Of a DNA stretch of 50,803 bases, positions 23,743 through 35,856 are shown piece by piece; within the stretch, counting starts at the first letter, position 1; every line of letters begins with the position of its first letter. The position numbers and the translations under genes were made by a program. The stretch covers positions 32,602 to 83,404 of the forward strand of contig KQ964501.1 of assembly GCA_001566745.1 (NCBI GenBank). Direction: 5' to 3'. This DNA is from Conidiobolus coronatus NRRL 28638. Its lineage: Eukaryota > Entomophthoromycota > Entomophthoromycetes > Entomophthorales > Conidiobolaceae. The notes beneath the pieces are model-generated. The model was not told the origin of the DNA, made no database searches, and saw nothing but the letters and a program-made list of their open reading frames with translations.

Positions 23743-25030
23743 TCCTCATCGCTTTTAATTTATAATAAATCAATTAATATCACATCATATATTTTATATC
23801 TTGTTAAATTATATTGTTGTTTATATAGTATTTTGAATAATGTTCGTTTATTATATTATTAAACTAATCCGTTCAATGTTGTTAAATTTACTTTCTATGT
23901 TTCTCCCTCTCGAGATCTCACTCTACACTTAGATATATTATGCAATGTTGTAAAATTGTTAAATAAAAGTATATAGATATAGCGTGATTATTTATAGAGT
24001 AATGACTAAAAGTAAATATAAAAATATTATGTACATAAAGCTAATTTATTACTTTAAATATTTACTACATAATTAATACATTAATGCGGGCTATAATAAT
24101 TATATTAATTTTTATAACTGATAATAAATTTGTTATCGGAGAGAATGTTCTATAATTATTATTAACTTCTATTTATGTTAATCTACTTATCAAAAAATAT
24201 CTAATAATTGACTCTGAGGTAAAGCTCTTATTAAAACCCTCCTAATAATCTCAACAATAAAACAAATATTGTAATGCATAATATTAAGGCTTCAAATATT
24301 GAAAGCTTATTATCAATTCCACTTTTCGCTAACAATTCAGTTTATTCAATATAATTTTGTTTCATAATTAGGGAATATTCCATTGCCACACCAAATTAAT
24401 AAACCATCAATTAATTTATGTTTATTTTTAGCATTTATTGAATATTCTTCTGCTTTCTGATAGAGTTTAAGATAAAATTTTAATTAATTACCGAAATTTA
24501 ATTACAGTTTATGTAATGAATGATTAGCAAATAGATTGTATAAACAATACTTTTGAACTATACTTTTATTACAATATTTTATACTGTCTAATCAATGATA
24601 ATCTATTATTAGACTATATATAATATAAATTTTAATTACAATCAATGATAACAATATCATTATTATTTACGCCAATACTACATCAAACTAATTTGAAAAT
24701 CAAATTTGTATATCAAGTTGCAGTTAATGCAAAATTTATCGAAATCTGATGCAAATAAATATTTAAATTGAGAACCGTAAATTAAAATTAACCGTAATTA
24801 TTGTAAAAGAAGAGCTAAGAATAGACAGTAATGGGAGGGTTCCAAGTTACAAAGGTACTACTGTCGGTAATTAGTAATCCTTAGCGATAATTAAAGCTCT
24901 GCTATTGGTGGAATATAAGCTAAATAAAAACAAAATTATTTAGCATAAAACTAATATAAATACTCGTTAATTATTAACATTCATCAGTACATTAATTCTT
25001 CTTTAATAGTATACTAATAATCTAATTAAT
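23743..25030. other. Intergenic DNA between the two secreted-protein genes
   Basis: No gene seen. Near its right end it carries two direct copies of AACCGTAA (24773-24780 and 24790-24797) and a TATA box for the gene at 25031. Confidence 0.6.
24955..24962 (+). promoter_or_regulatory. TATA box of the Thr-rich secreted-protein gene
   Basis: TATAAATA, 69-76 bp before the ATG at 25031, a spacing similar to that of the neighbouring secreted-protein gene. Confidence 0.5.
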
Positions 25031-25648
25031 ATGACTTCCACCAAAACTTTATTCATTTCTGCAGTTTTATCCATCGCTTTGGCTCATCCTCAATACCCTA
25101 CTAAGCCTACTACTCCAGCTTACCCTGTTTATCCCGTATATCCTCTTCCTGAAACTACCACTACCACTACTAAGCCAAATCCTTATCAACAAACTACTAC
25201 CACCACTACTAAGCCAAATCCCTATGAAGTCAAAACCACTACTACCACTAAGCCAAATCCTTATCAACAAACTACTACCACTACTACTAAGCCAAATCCT
25301 TATGAGGTAAAAACCACTACCACTACTAAGCCAAATCCTTATCAACAAACTACTACCACTACTACTAAACCAAATCCCTATGAAGTAAAAACCACTACTA
25401 CCACTAAGCCAAATCCTTATGAAGTAAAAACCACCACTACTTCTCCCGTTTACCCACCATCTCCTACCACCACTACCACCACCACCACTTCCAACGTATA
25501 CCCACCCCCCACCACCACTACCACCACTCCCGTTAAGCCAAGTCCCACCAAAGCTGCATGCAAGAACAAGCACAGCTTATTAAACATCTGTTTAGATGCC
25601 AATGTCCTCGACCTTGTTAAACTCGACTTATTAGCTAACCTCCTCTAA
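25031..25648 (+). CDS. Secreted Thr/Pro-rich tandem-repeat protein (mucin-like)
   Basis: A single exon of 205 residues. Residues 1-18 (MTSTKTLFISAVLSIALA) form a signal peptide, followed by a Pro/Tyr/Val-rich stretch. Residues of about 40-135 are seven tandem units, each a run of five or six Thr, then KPNPY, then either QQ or EVK, largely alternating. A second Thr/Pro/Tyr-rich block follows. The last 35 residues are different: two cysteines (AACKNKHSLLNICLDAN) and a leucine-rich end (VLDLVKLDLLANLL) like the 54-residue protein at 23578. Thr/Pro runs of this kind are normally heavily O-mannosylated in fungi, so a stiff extracellular stalk or wall protein is likely. No GPI signal, adhesin or enzyme domain is seen. 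Its repeats also create open frames on the opposite strand, which are artefacts. Confidence 0.85.
   Translation: MTSTKTLFISAVLSIALAHPQYPTKPTTPAYPVYPVYPLPETTTTTTKPNPYQQTTTTTTKPNPYEVKTTTTTKPNPYQQTTTTTTKPNPYEVKTTTTTKPNPYQQTTTTTTKPNPYEVKTTTTTKPNPYEVKTTTTSPVYPPSPTTTTTTTTSNVYPPPTTTTTTPVKPSPTKAACKNKHSLLNICLDANVLDLVKLDLLANLL
25151..25440 (+). repeat. Coding minisatellite within the Thr-rich protein
   Basis: Tandem units of about 36-42 bp (ACY-rich, then AAGCCAAATCC and TATCAA or TATGAAGT) repeat seven times. Units differ mainly at third codon positions and by one Thr codon, so the array can expand or contract in frame. Confidence 0.85.
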
Positions 25649-25714
25649 TTATTTTCAACTATTTTAATAATAAAGCATAATTTATATAATTTTAAATTTT
25701 CTCAACTTGTAAAT

Positions 25715-25950
25715 ATTAAATCAAATACAAATTTTATATTAGCTCAGTTCAAAATTTTAACTTTAATATAAGAGAGTTATTAGCGCATATAATCATTGTA
25801 TAAAGAGCAAATTTAATAATATTATATTATCAACTTTAAATAATAAAAACTACTATTTAATAAGGTTTAAACAGCTAAAAATCTAAAATATTTTATATTT
25901 GTTCTATAAAATTTAGGACAAAATTTTATCAATTTAACCAGAATCACTCA
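25715..25950 (+). mobile_element. MITE copy D, left end degraded
   Basis: The hallmark AGCTCAGTTCAAAATTTTAA is at 25741-25760 and the right inverted repeat TTAACCAGAATCACTCA ends at 25950, followed by TA. The left inverted repeat is not recognisable, so the start is approximate. It lies only about 70-100 bp after the secreted-protein stop codon. Confidence 0.8.
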
Positions 25951-27478
25951 TATTTAGTTTAACTAAGAAAACCAAGGTAGAGCCGTTAATAAGCTAACTT
26001 TTAAATCTTTCAACGGCTTGTAATTAGGTCAACTGGGCTAATATAACGTCATTGGACATTTTTCTTTTTTCAAACTAAACTAGATATGTATCTTAATTAA
26101 AATTTCCTCTCATCTTTAAGTAAGAAAATTAAACAAATTATATAAAAAGGTTGAACGAAATTATATTTAAATTGATTTTTGTTCCTAAACTTTATCTATA
26201 AAATTAACATCTAAAAAAGTAAAATATAAGTAATATGTTTATATTTTATTACAACGATTCAGTCTTTTCAGATAGTATGAAAAGCTGTATATATTACAAT
26301 GTTTTAATGAGATTTAAATAAATTGATAAACTATTATAAAATTTCAAGTTAAAATAGAACAAAGTTATAAAAGCAAATTAAGTTTTATTCCAAAGCATTG
26401 ATATTATTTAAGTTTTATTGACTAGCAATTCGAATGATTACTAATATACCCAGTTAAGCCATCTATCTTCTATATTCAGTTAGCCAATAAGTAATTCATA
26501 GAATATTTAATTGTATTTTTGTTTTTTAGATAGCAGAATCCTATTATTAAGCTTCAAATATCTAGGTTAAAATTTAATATACAAAATAAACGAGTAAATA
26601 ACTCAAATCGATAGCTTAATAACCTTCATTATTCAGATTTTTATCTTAGTTATTACTGATGTTAATAAAGATTAATAATATCTATTTATGATATAAATGT
26701 AAAATTGTTTTAAGCCTGTATACTTTAATGGATATATTAAGTTATTTTATTGAGTATAAAGCAATTGTAGTGCCTTTTGGTAAATATAAAAGAAATACTA
26801 GAGCTTGCCAAAGATAAACCCGATCTTATGTTAATCTGATTCATTCGTTTTTTATGGAATTTAAGGCGTATATATGTAAGTTTCAAAACTATGACGCTTA
26901 GAAAGCATAATTGGTAAATATACAATTTATATTAATTTTTAAACTACATATATATGAAACTTGCTTCTTGTAGCAATGAACCTGAGTAAAAGTATCAATA
27001 TGCAAGTTTATTTAAAAATTATAAAAATTAGAGAATATCTAATAATCTGCTTATTGCATATATTTATAAGTAGAATATAATAAATCAATATGTCCAGGTA
27101 TTTTGACTCTACTCATAAGATCAGTTTAACGCTATTATAATTGTATTGAGTTGATATAAAATCTCAAAAACTAAATAGAAGTTGAGTTATATGTCTTCAT
27201 TTAATTGTATTATTAATCTGCTATAAATTAATGAAAAACTCAGCTCCGCAAAAACACTTAATCTGAGCTTAATCTCATATTTGAGCAATATTGTATATTT
27301 GTTTGGCAATAAATGATTAGTGCTGAATTAATTAATATAAAACTATTAAAATAGACTATAAAATGTTGTTACAATTATATTTCTATAAATTTTATTTAAA
27401 TCGATATATAATATGCGGTATATAGCAATTAATTTTTAGTATTAGCAATTATATAATAAACATATGAGAATGAGGAAA
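25951..27478. other. 1.5-kb intergenic region
   Basis: AT-rich, no gene recognised. A 62-codon minus-strand frame at 26737-26925 has no recognisable features. The right end is the 3' flank of the RNA polymerase I gene. Confidence 0.6.
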
Positions 27479-30400
27479 TTAGGCAGTGGTTAAAGGATGT
27501 AAGACTTCGAAAGAACCTGTACCCCCGTTAACAACCTTACCTAATACAATTCTGGCTGAGGGAGATGAACCATCATCTTCATCTCTGATTAAAGTAGAAT
27601 TGGTTAAGAATTTGGCAGTGGTTTCGAAACTCATTTGTTGGAAAGGTGATGTGTTGGAGTAAATACCCATTCTGTTGAAAGGTTTGTAACCACCCTCGAA
27701 AGTCATATAGTCAGAAATGAGTGATAAATGGCGTCCATCTACACCGATACCGTATACAGCGAAAACGGAAGCAACTTCCTTCTTAATAGCAGCTCTAGCA
27801 GCTTCAACACCTATAAAATATTGGTTAAAATTTGTGATTATGATAAACGTTCAAATATACTTACCATATGTTCTGAGAATAGCAGCAATATCATTAGAAT
27901 GAATTTGGTTAAGATCCAAAATATCTCCAGACTTCCAAATAGCATGGAAGTTGACACCATCAGTAGCAAGATAGCGCTAAAAAATAGTTAGAAAATAAAA
28001 ACACAATTAATAGAGTTATAGCTTACATTAGTATCATTTTCAGCTTCGTTAGGAGTGAAGAAACATCTTTGAATCTTCTTGACTTCGTGGATGACAGTTT
28101 GTTTAAGAGTCTTTTCAACCAAGTTGATCATTAATACCTTCTTAGTATTAGCATTTAAGCGAAGTACTAATTCACAGTAAGCACCCTTCTTAGAGTCAAA
28201 CTTGTAATCTTTTAAGAACTGGCTGGTTTCTATGATGATTTCTTTAAGACTTAAACGATTTTTGTCTTCCTTTTCATCATCACTATCATCATCAACTTCC
28301 ATTGAGTTAGTATTGGTTGGTTGATTATCTGATTCTTCCTCTTCTTCATCACTACCTTCGTCTTCATCTTCTTCGTCTGAATAAGAGGCCATTTCTGTAC
28401 GCTTGGCAGTGATCTTGTCACCAGTGGCATCATCTTCTTGGTCAGAAAGGACGTCATTTTCGTCTTCGTCTTCATCGACAAGACGTGCCTTTGAAGAAGA
28501 TTTAGATTGAGCTGGACTTTCATCATCGTCATCAGCGGTTGAATCTTTCTTTGTTCTAGCAGAGCCAAATTCTTGATTAACAAGCTTTCTAATATCAGCA
28601 TTGATAGAGTGTTCTAAACGTTTGATGAAGTGACGCTCAATAGATTTTTGAATATGGCGGCTCTTAATTCTGTATTCACTATGGTATTCTGATTCAGGGA
28701 AGAAGTTCAAGCGAACGCGATATTCTTTGAATGCGCTTCCATCTGTGAGAACAAGTTTTTCTGTAACTTCGATATCATCCATAACTTCAGCAAGAGTTAA
28801 ACGAGTGGTTTGTCTGCAGAATTTATCAATTTTAGCTTGAGAAACTTCAGGTTTGACTAAAAGGGTCATAGAAGGAGTAGCAATATCTGCACTGGCAGTC
28901 ATTACGATTTCTCTTAAACGAGGAATACCTAATGTAACGTTCTTGGCACCAAAACCAGCAAAATGGAAAGTGTTTAATGTCATCTGAGTGGAAGGTTCAC
29001 CAACACCTTGGGCAGCTAATAAGCCTACAGTTTCACCAGGAGCAGCAAGAGAGTGAAGGTATTTGAGATTCATTAAAGCCTTAAACTTACGCTTATTAAG
29101 TTCAGGTCTGGCAACATGCTTTTGGTTATCGTGGAAGACAGGCTTATCTTTAGACTTAGCTTCAAACAAGTTCTTAGGGTCTTCTTCGGAGAAATCTTCA
29201 ACTTCACGAGCGAATTTTTCAGAAACACTACCAAAGAATCTAGCTGGAGAGTAAATAGAGAGAGCAGTATCGTATTTGTTAGGCTTCTTAAGAGCTTTCT
29301 TGTTGTAAGAGATAGCTTGATCTTGATCCAAGACAGCAGCGGCATCACCAGGGTGGTGTTTATGAATTAAAGTGCTGTAATTTTCGGCACAGAATTCGAA
29401 TTGATCCAAATGCTTTTGCTTAGTGACATCTAAACCATCTTCACCATAAATAAATTGTAAAATAGAGCCATCAGAATCTCTAACAGTGTAATCATAATGA
29501 ACTTTGAGTCCTTCAAGATGCTTAATTAAACATCTTTGTAAATAACCGGAACGAGCGGTTTTAACGGCAGTATCAATAAGACCTTCACGACCAGCCATAC
29601 AATGGAAGAAATATTCTTGAGGCTTAATACCTGTCAAGAATCGACCGGCAATGAAACCACCAGCTCTGGCAGAAGTTTCGAAAGGTTGGAAAGAAGGTAA
29701 ACTCTTACCACTGACCATAATAGGTACACGACGACCTTCTAATTCCTGTTGACCTAAAAGACAAGAAATTTGGGAAACATTAACGTTAGAACCCTTAGCA
29801 CCAGAAACTGTCATCATTTGCATATGGTTGTCGGGGAACTCACGGTATAAACCTCTAGGAATACATTTGTTAATAACTGAAGAAGTGATACCATTCATCT
29901 TTCCTTTCATGGCACCATCAAGACCCTTTAATTTATCATCATTACGATAAACTTCTTCCATGCGCTTCAAGAAATCAGATTGGAAATCAGCGGTCTTTTC
30001 ACGTCCAGTAAGACCTACATAGTCTACCGTAGCTTCTTGACCAGCGGAAGTTGCTTTAGTAAGTAATTCTCTTCTCCATTGGTCACCTTCAAGTGTAAGT
30101 CTTAAATCGTCCATACGACAAGTGAATCCTCTGAATTGTACATATTTGGTTAATAATCTGGATAAGATACTGAGAAGTGTACCAGCCATCTTAGGTGTAT
30201 AGAGTTCATAAATAGAGTGAACTAAACCATAAGCAGAAGCACCAATTTGAGATTTATCAAGGACACCAGTTAATAATTCACCGTCCATAACGATGACGTG
30301 ACTTTCTTCAGGAGCAGTGCGTCCCCAATAGGCGGGAGAGATCTTAGTCTTAGACTTGAGATTGGGAGGATGGTAGCCTTGAGTCAAGTTCTTAATAATT

Positions 30401-32707
30401 GTAGAGATAACTTGTTTACCAGTCCAAAGCTTCTTAGGCTTCATAATGGCAGGAGGAAGAGTAAGAATGTGAGTTCCAGGGAAATCATCCTCTTCAGGTC
30501 TCAATGATCCATAAAGAATTTGATGATATAATTCACGAGTAAAGAAAGTGTCTTTAGAGCACATATGGACAGCGGTAACAATGTGATCCTGGATTAAACC
30601 TCTAAGAGGGCCACCATTAGTGGGTACAAGGTATTGAGAATCGGTATTAGCAATAAGCATGGCTTCAGCGCGAGCAATTTCATTTTGAGGTAAATGCAAA
30701 TTGATTTCATCACCATCGAAATCAGCATTGTATGTATTACAATTAGCATAGTGCATACGAATAGTTTTTTCTCCAGGAAGAATTCTAGCTCTGTGAGCCA
30801 TGATGGAAGGCTTGTGTAAAGTAGGTTGACGATTGACTAATAAAACATCTCCGTTTTTAACGTGACGGAATACCTTCTTGTTAACGCCAGAGGTTCTGGA
30901 TTGGAAAGTACCACCAGCTTTAGAGCTAGTAGATGAGGATTCTTGAGGAGTGAGTAATTGATTAGCTAATGCGATTCTGGATTCAGTGCTAAGCTTAAGA
31001 AGAGAAGTAACGGCACCATTTTCTTGTTGAACGTGGGTAGCACCAGGCCATTCATAGGGACCTCTAATAACGGCTTGGCGTAACTCTTCTACATTGAAAT
31101 GTGTTACAGGCTCAGGGTAAGTCAACTTAAGAGCAAAAACTGGAGGAAGACCAATTTCAGAAGTTTCAATATTTACATCTGGAGAAATGACGGAACGAGC
31201 AGAGTAGTTAACACGCTTACCCATCATGTTCATTCTAAATAAACCTTCTTTCTTTTCAATCAATTGCTTAATACCAGATGATTCATTGCTCATACTGTTT
31301 CCTCTAGATGAATCTACAAACATGTTAACTTGTAACTGTAAATCAATCCATTGAGAAATAACAGAGTCAAGATAATTCTTTGACTTGGTCTTTTCTTCGT
31401 TAACACTGTTCATTTGAATTTGTTGAGAAAGAGTGATGACTTTGGATAAAGCAGCAGTCTGAGGGTTTTCAAGAGGCATGTTGTTAGCAAAACCAGGAGG
31501 ACGGAAACGAGAAGGAATAACTGGTACAGTTTCCATGAAAAACATTTTAGGATCAGCAATCTTGGATTCATTGTTAACACCATTGTACATCATACTGATT
31601 AATTCGGATTCATGCTCAAAAAGCTGTTCAATATATTTGAAGATGTGTAAAGGTGTAATGAAGGTGGTGTGAGATCCTGAAGATCCCTTAGTAGGCTTAG
31701 AGCCATCTGAATCTTCGGCATCAGCACTGGAATCAGTAGAATCACTTAATTCAGGGTCGGATACTTCGTCATCTGAGCCTGGTAATTGTTGTTGAAGTTG
31801 TTTAGGGTCTACAGAATCTAAAAATTCTTCAGCAGTGACGGTAGTCTTGGAGTCAGAGTTTTTGCTCTTGACTTTTAAAATATTAGGCATGTAAATTCCT
31901 TTACCAGCCATGGAGTTTTGGGCTTTTGTTGGTAATGGAAGCATAAAGATTTTTGAGTATTGATGAGATCTGAATTTAGGAGCACTACCATTACATCTAT
32001 GGCAAGTTGCTTTAGATAGAGAAGCCTTTAATACGGAACGGATAAGCAATCTGCGTTCATTATATGTTAAAGTTGTTTTATGGTAACTAGAAGGAGGACT
32101 AGTGCGGAAAATTTCTTCAACACGTTCTTTTAAAGCGCTAACAAAAACTCTAGTTTGATATTCTTTTTGTAATTTAGTCTTTTTAGACTTTGTAGTATTC
32201 TCTTCTTCTTCCATAGCTTCATCAGAGTCTTCAACTTGGAAATAAAGAATTTCTTTAGCTTCAGAAACTAAACCAGCATCTAAAAGTTTGAAAGCGGCAG
32301 TATATAAAGCTTGTTGCTTGCGATCGAATCTGAAATTAAAACAGTAAGCACAAGTACTTCTGAGTAAAAGATAAGCTTCGTCGAAGAATAGAGGATTGAT
32401 AACTAAGAAAGGCAATTCGATGTGACCAAAATGACCAGGGCAAGAAATTGAATCTAAGTGACAAGTACCACATCTATAAAACATTAATAATGATTTTTGA
32501 AAAAAATTATTCTAAAGCTTACAAATATCCTTTGTCAAAAGGGCCTAAGGCTAAGTCATAAAGACCGTTAGGAGTAGGGGCACCGGTAATGTCTAATGAT
32601 TGGGAATTGGTGATTTGTTTTACAGAAATCTTACGAACTTCATCGCTATTATAAACATTAAAACCAACGGAATAAACCTGAGAAGTTACAGGAACAGATA
32701 TATTCAT
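27479..32707 (-). CDS. RPA190: DNA-directed RNA polymerase I largest subunit
   Basis: Four exons (32523-32707, 28027-32473, 27865-27976, 27479-27810) give 1692 codons, or 1691 residues, close to yeast Rpa190 (1664). It forms the catalytic core of Pol I with Rpa135 and transcribes rRNA in the nucleolus. The N-terminus has the zinc-binding clamp ([17 protein letters not shown]). Then come the [20 protein letters not shown] clamp region, [11 protein letters not shown], and the catalytic Mg loop [12 protein letters not shown] near residue 645. The funnel/bridge region follows ([16 protein letters not shown]), then the trigger loop ([21 protein letters not shown]). A long Asp/Glu/Ser-rich stretch from about residue 1370 to 1460 matches the Pol I-specific acidic insert in the jaw. 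The ATG-like MFYRCGTCH seen at 32484 is intron read-through; the true start is the upstream exon ([20 protein letters not shown]). Introns are 49-54 nt. Confidence 0.97.
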
Positions 32708-33277
32708 TTTATTAAATTCTATATATTAAAAAGAAAATAATAAAATATACTGTTTAATATTTAGAATTGATTTTTCTATATAGTCTATGTAATATTAATT
32801 TCTTTCGCATATTTCAGACCATTATATAGTAATTGAAAATTTGAATTTTCAGGTTATTTTATGGGATTATAATTTGTCAATTTTTTATTCAAAATTTCTT
32901 GTGTAACTTAAGTTCACGTTTATTTTCAAGATATGTTATTATACAGTTTCATAAATATATTTTAGCAAAGTATAACTATTGCTATTATGCTAAAGATTAA
33001 ATATGCCGTAATTTATCAATTCTAATTTTTATTATATTCTAGCAATTATATAATCTTTTTCAACAAGTTTTTTAAAATAAAAGCAATGTATAGCTCTAAA
33101 CATAAGTTTAGATTTTTTGATCACTTCGTATATTTCGAAATAGTAATGAGAAAGTTGTACTAAATATGCTTAGATAGGCTTACTTTGAAGATAATTCTAT
33201 AGTACATTTAAGGACTTTTATATATTCGATATGTGAGTTATATTTCGATTAATTATTTGATACTGTATTTTTAAATA
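32708..33277. other. Intergenic DNA upstream of the Pol I gene
   Basis: AT-rich, nothing recognised; contains the promoter side of the Pol I subunit gene. Confidence 0.6.
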
Positions 33278-33529
33278 TGACTGATTCTAGTTAATTTAAC
33301 TCAATTTATGAACTCTTTAAGTTTTAATTTTTATACAAACCAGTTATTATTATATATACGTTATTTAAAAGAGAGTTGTTTTAATACAATATTAAAATAC
33401 TAAATTATAAAATTAACTAATAAAAGATGTTGATTAATATGCTTTAAGCAATTAAAAATCAAAAATATTCCAAATTTGCTCTATAAAAAGTTTTGAACCA
33501 AATTTCATTGATTTAACCTGGATTAATCA
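33278..33529 (+). mobile_element. MITE copy E
   Basis: 252 bp between TA at 33276-33277 and 33530-33531. The left end is TGACTGATTCTAGTTAATTT and the right end is ATTTAACCTGGATTAATCA. The interior AAGCAATTAAAAATCAAAAA matches copy C. The end repeats have drifted more than in copy C, so it is an older insertion. Confidence 0.82.
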
Positions 33530-33759
33530 TATACAACTATAAATAAGAAATTTTAAAATAATGAATAAATCAAATTTAGCTTATTAAGCAAACTATCTAT
33601 TTCTCATTATAGTTTTAATGGTAAAAATGTTGGAGTTGAAAATAGTAAAATTTAAATTAAGCAATACTTTTTTAATAATTCAAGTAAAGTATAAATATGA
33701 AAAAATATTAAACATTTATAATGCTAAAATGGATATACAATAATACTGATCAATTTAAA

Positions 33760-35856
33760 TTAAAAGCCATTGGTAAATTGCTCGTCTGAATAATCAATTG
33801 TAGACTCTACGGGTTTGGAAGTGGTACCATTTGACTCTGGCGCTATATCTTTCAAAGTATTTTCCCAAAGTTCAATACTCTATATTTAATAATATCGTTA
33901 GTCATATATAGGACAAAATGCTTTTATACTTGCCTTTTTAAAGAAATTAATTTTAGTATCAGCCAAGTCGTTAAGAGAGTTTTTAAAATCTGCTGTTTTG
34001 TTAATTTGGAAGTATTTGTATTCTTTTACTAGTTCATTAGAAAATGCGTTAGAAACTTCTCCACTAACGTGAACTGCATCTTCGAGCTAAAAAACAATAA
34101 TTAGGCTCTGCAGAGCAAATTGCAAATTTTTAAAAATTACCTCATTAATTTTTTCTTCGCATTTAGATAGTCTATCTTGTTTTGTAACTTCGTGGTCAAT
34201 ACCCTTAATTCCATCATAAGTATCTTTAAGGAAAGATGACAAACCCCCTCCTCTTCCTGTAGTGCGAATTTTTTCTCTTTCATTTAATTGGGCTTGCAAG
34301 TATTCCGAAAGTTCTTCAAAATCAACTTGCTTTTGATCTCTAAGTTTTAAAGCAGCCTAAAATAAGAGTTTATTATAAGTAAAGCAATATAATAAATCAA
34401 TTCGCTTACCTTAGCTACTTGGCAATAAGCTAAATATTCTCTGACTATTGAGAGATACTTTAAATCTTCTTCTTTAGTCTAAAATATATAATCAATAAAA
34501 TAAAAATCAAGAAAATGAAAAATAAGTTACAGAGTCAGACCAGAATTGAGAATAATCGTTACAAGCATTAGTAAACTTTTCTAAAGTAGAAGTCATACCG
34601 GATTCTAATTGACCTAATGAGCTTAATGATTGTCCAAATTCTTTATATTCAGCTTCTAAATCTAGATATTATAAAAAGAGTAAGCTCAAGCAGTGAGCGT
34701 GTAAACCTTTTAAGTTACCTGCTTGTCTCTTATTAATTTTTAAGTGAAGCTTGTCTGCAGAATTCAAATTGTCTTCAAATTTATCTATTTGATCCTTAAT
34801 ATCAATAAACCTTTGATCTGGGTTCTTAATTTTTGAGAATGAGTTAATTAAGGAGTCACTTAGATTTTCCAAGATTCCTTCTCCCTTGGCCTTGCTCATG
34901 CTATCAGTATTCTAAAGATTAAAAAATCGTTAACTCTTATATTGGCTAAATAATCTTAAATTTTAATTACCCAGTCATTTGAATCGAGAAACTTTTGAAC
35001 GTAGCTAGTTTTTTGTAAAGTTGGGTGACGCACTATACGACTTAAGAATCTTTCAAGGCTATAGTATAAAAACAAAAATAAATTACGCAGTTAAAAAGAT
35101 TTTTTTTTAACATACCTAGCTCTACGCTTTTCAATAAATTCGTCACTAAAGCGGTCTCCAGTTAAATATTCTGTAATAATTTTAAATATAAGCAAAGTCT
35201 AAGTTAATATATAAGTTTTTGCAAGTTACCTAAACGATGTTTTCAGGTAAGGGTGGAACAATTGAAGCAGGGAAATTTTGTAATAAATCATCATGAAGCC
35301 AAGCAAAATCGTGAAAACGACGGCGAACTGATACCTCAGGGGCGCTGAAATTGGGCAACTCAGTCTATAATATATTAAACCATTTAAAAAATATAATTAG
35401 ATAAATTAAAATACAATACCTCTGTTTGAATAAGGTATGATACATGAACATCTGAAGTTCCTTCCCCTGACTTCTTAGGTTCTAATATTCTTACAATCAT
35501 CTTGTAGCCTTCAATTTCTTTAGTATCACTAGATTGTCCTACATTTCTAGAATGATTTTGAGTTTCAGAAGTCACTTGAAAAGCTGCAGGCTTTTGGGTT
35601 GGAGAATTATTAAAGGAAACCTATTAATAGTAAATATAAATAAGAATTATATTTTATAATATTTTAGCTATACTTCATTTTCAAACCCATTGTGTAATAA
35701 TTCGTCTGGATGCTCAGAATAAGACTCATGAAGGGAAGTTTCCAATCCTTTCATATTAGAAAAGCTTTCATGATTATTATTTAAGTCACCATTAGAAACA
35801 TTGGCGTTGTCTGAGCTAGTATCCCAGCTAACGCTGTTAAAATTGTAATTATCCAT
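33760..35856 (-). CDS. SNX4: Sorting nexin Snx4/Atg24 (PX-BAR protein)
   Basis: Eleven exons (35674-35856, 35420-35620, 35230-35364, 35116-35170, 34971-35058, 34719-34911, 34531-34661, 34410-34478, 34141-34356, 33934-34086, 33760-33879) give about 514 residues. Snx4/Atg24 binds phosphatidylinositol 3-phosphate and recycles cargo from endosomes; in yeast it also serves selective autophagy. The PX domain reads VSVRRRFHDFAWLHDDLL, PPLP, YLTGDRFSDEFIEKRRASLE and RHPTLQ..FLDSNDW. After it come the Snx4-type linker (LENLSDSLINSFSKIKNPDQ) and a coiled BAR domain. The frame breaks at one base: 135-nt exon 3 ends in a stop unless the four-A run (35240-35243, minus strand) has one more A. That extra base restores PEKHRLEYLTGDRF, the family consensus, and the total becomes exactly 515 codons. 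The last intron (33880-33933) starts with GC (GCAAGT) rather than GT. The first 130 residues are Ser/Asn-rich and unstructured. Confidence 0.9.

Noticed and set aside
25067-25573. 168-codon Gly/Ser-rich frame opposite the Thr-rich protein
   Set aside because: It is the mirror of the Thr/Pro coding repeats; no signal, domain or start context supports it.
25983-26020. AGCCGTT/AACGGCT inverted words
   Set aside because: Only 7-bp arms with a 24-base loop, no T run and no gene close enough to terminate or regulate.
28251-29370. Several open frames within the Pol I subunit gene
   Set aside because: Shadow frames of a long conserved exon; low-complexity Met/Lys translation of acidic codons.
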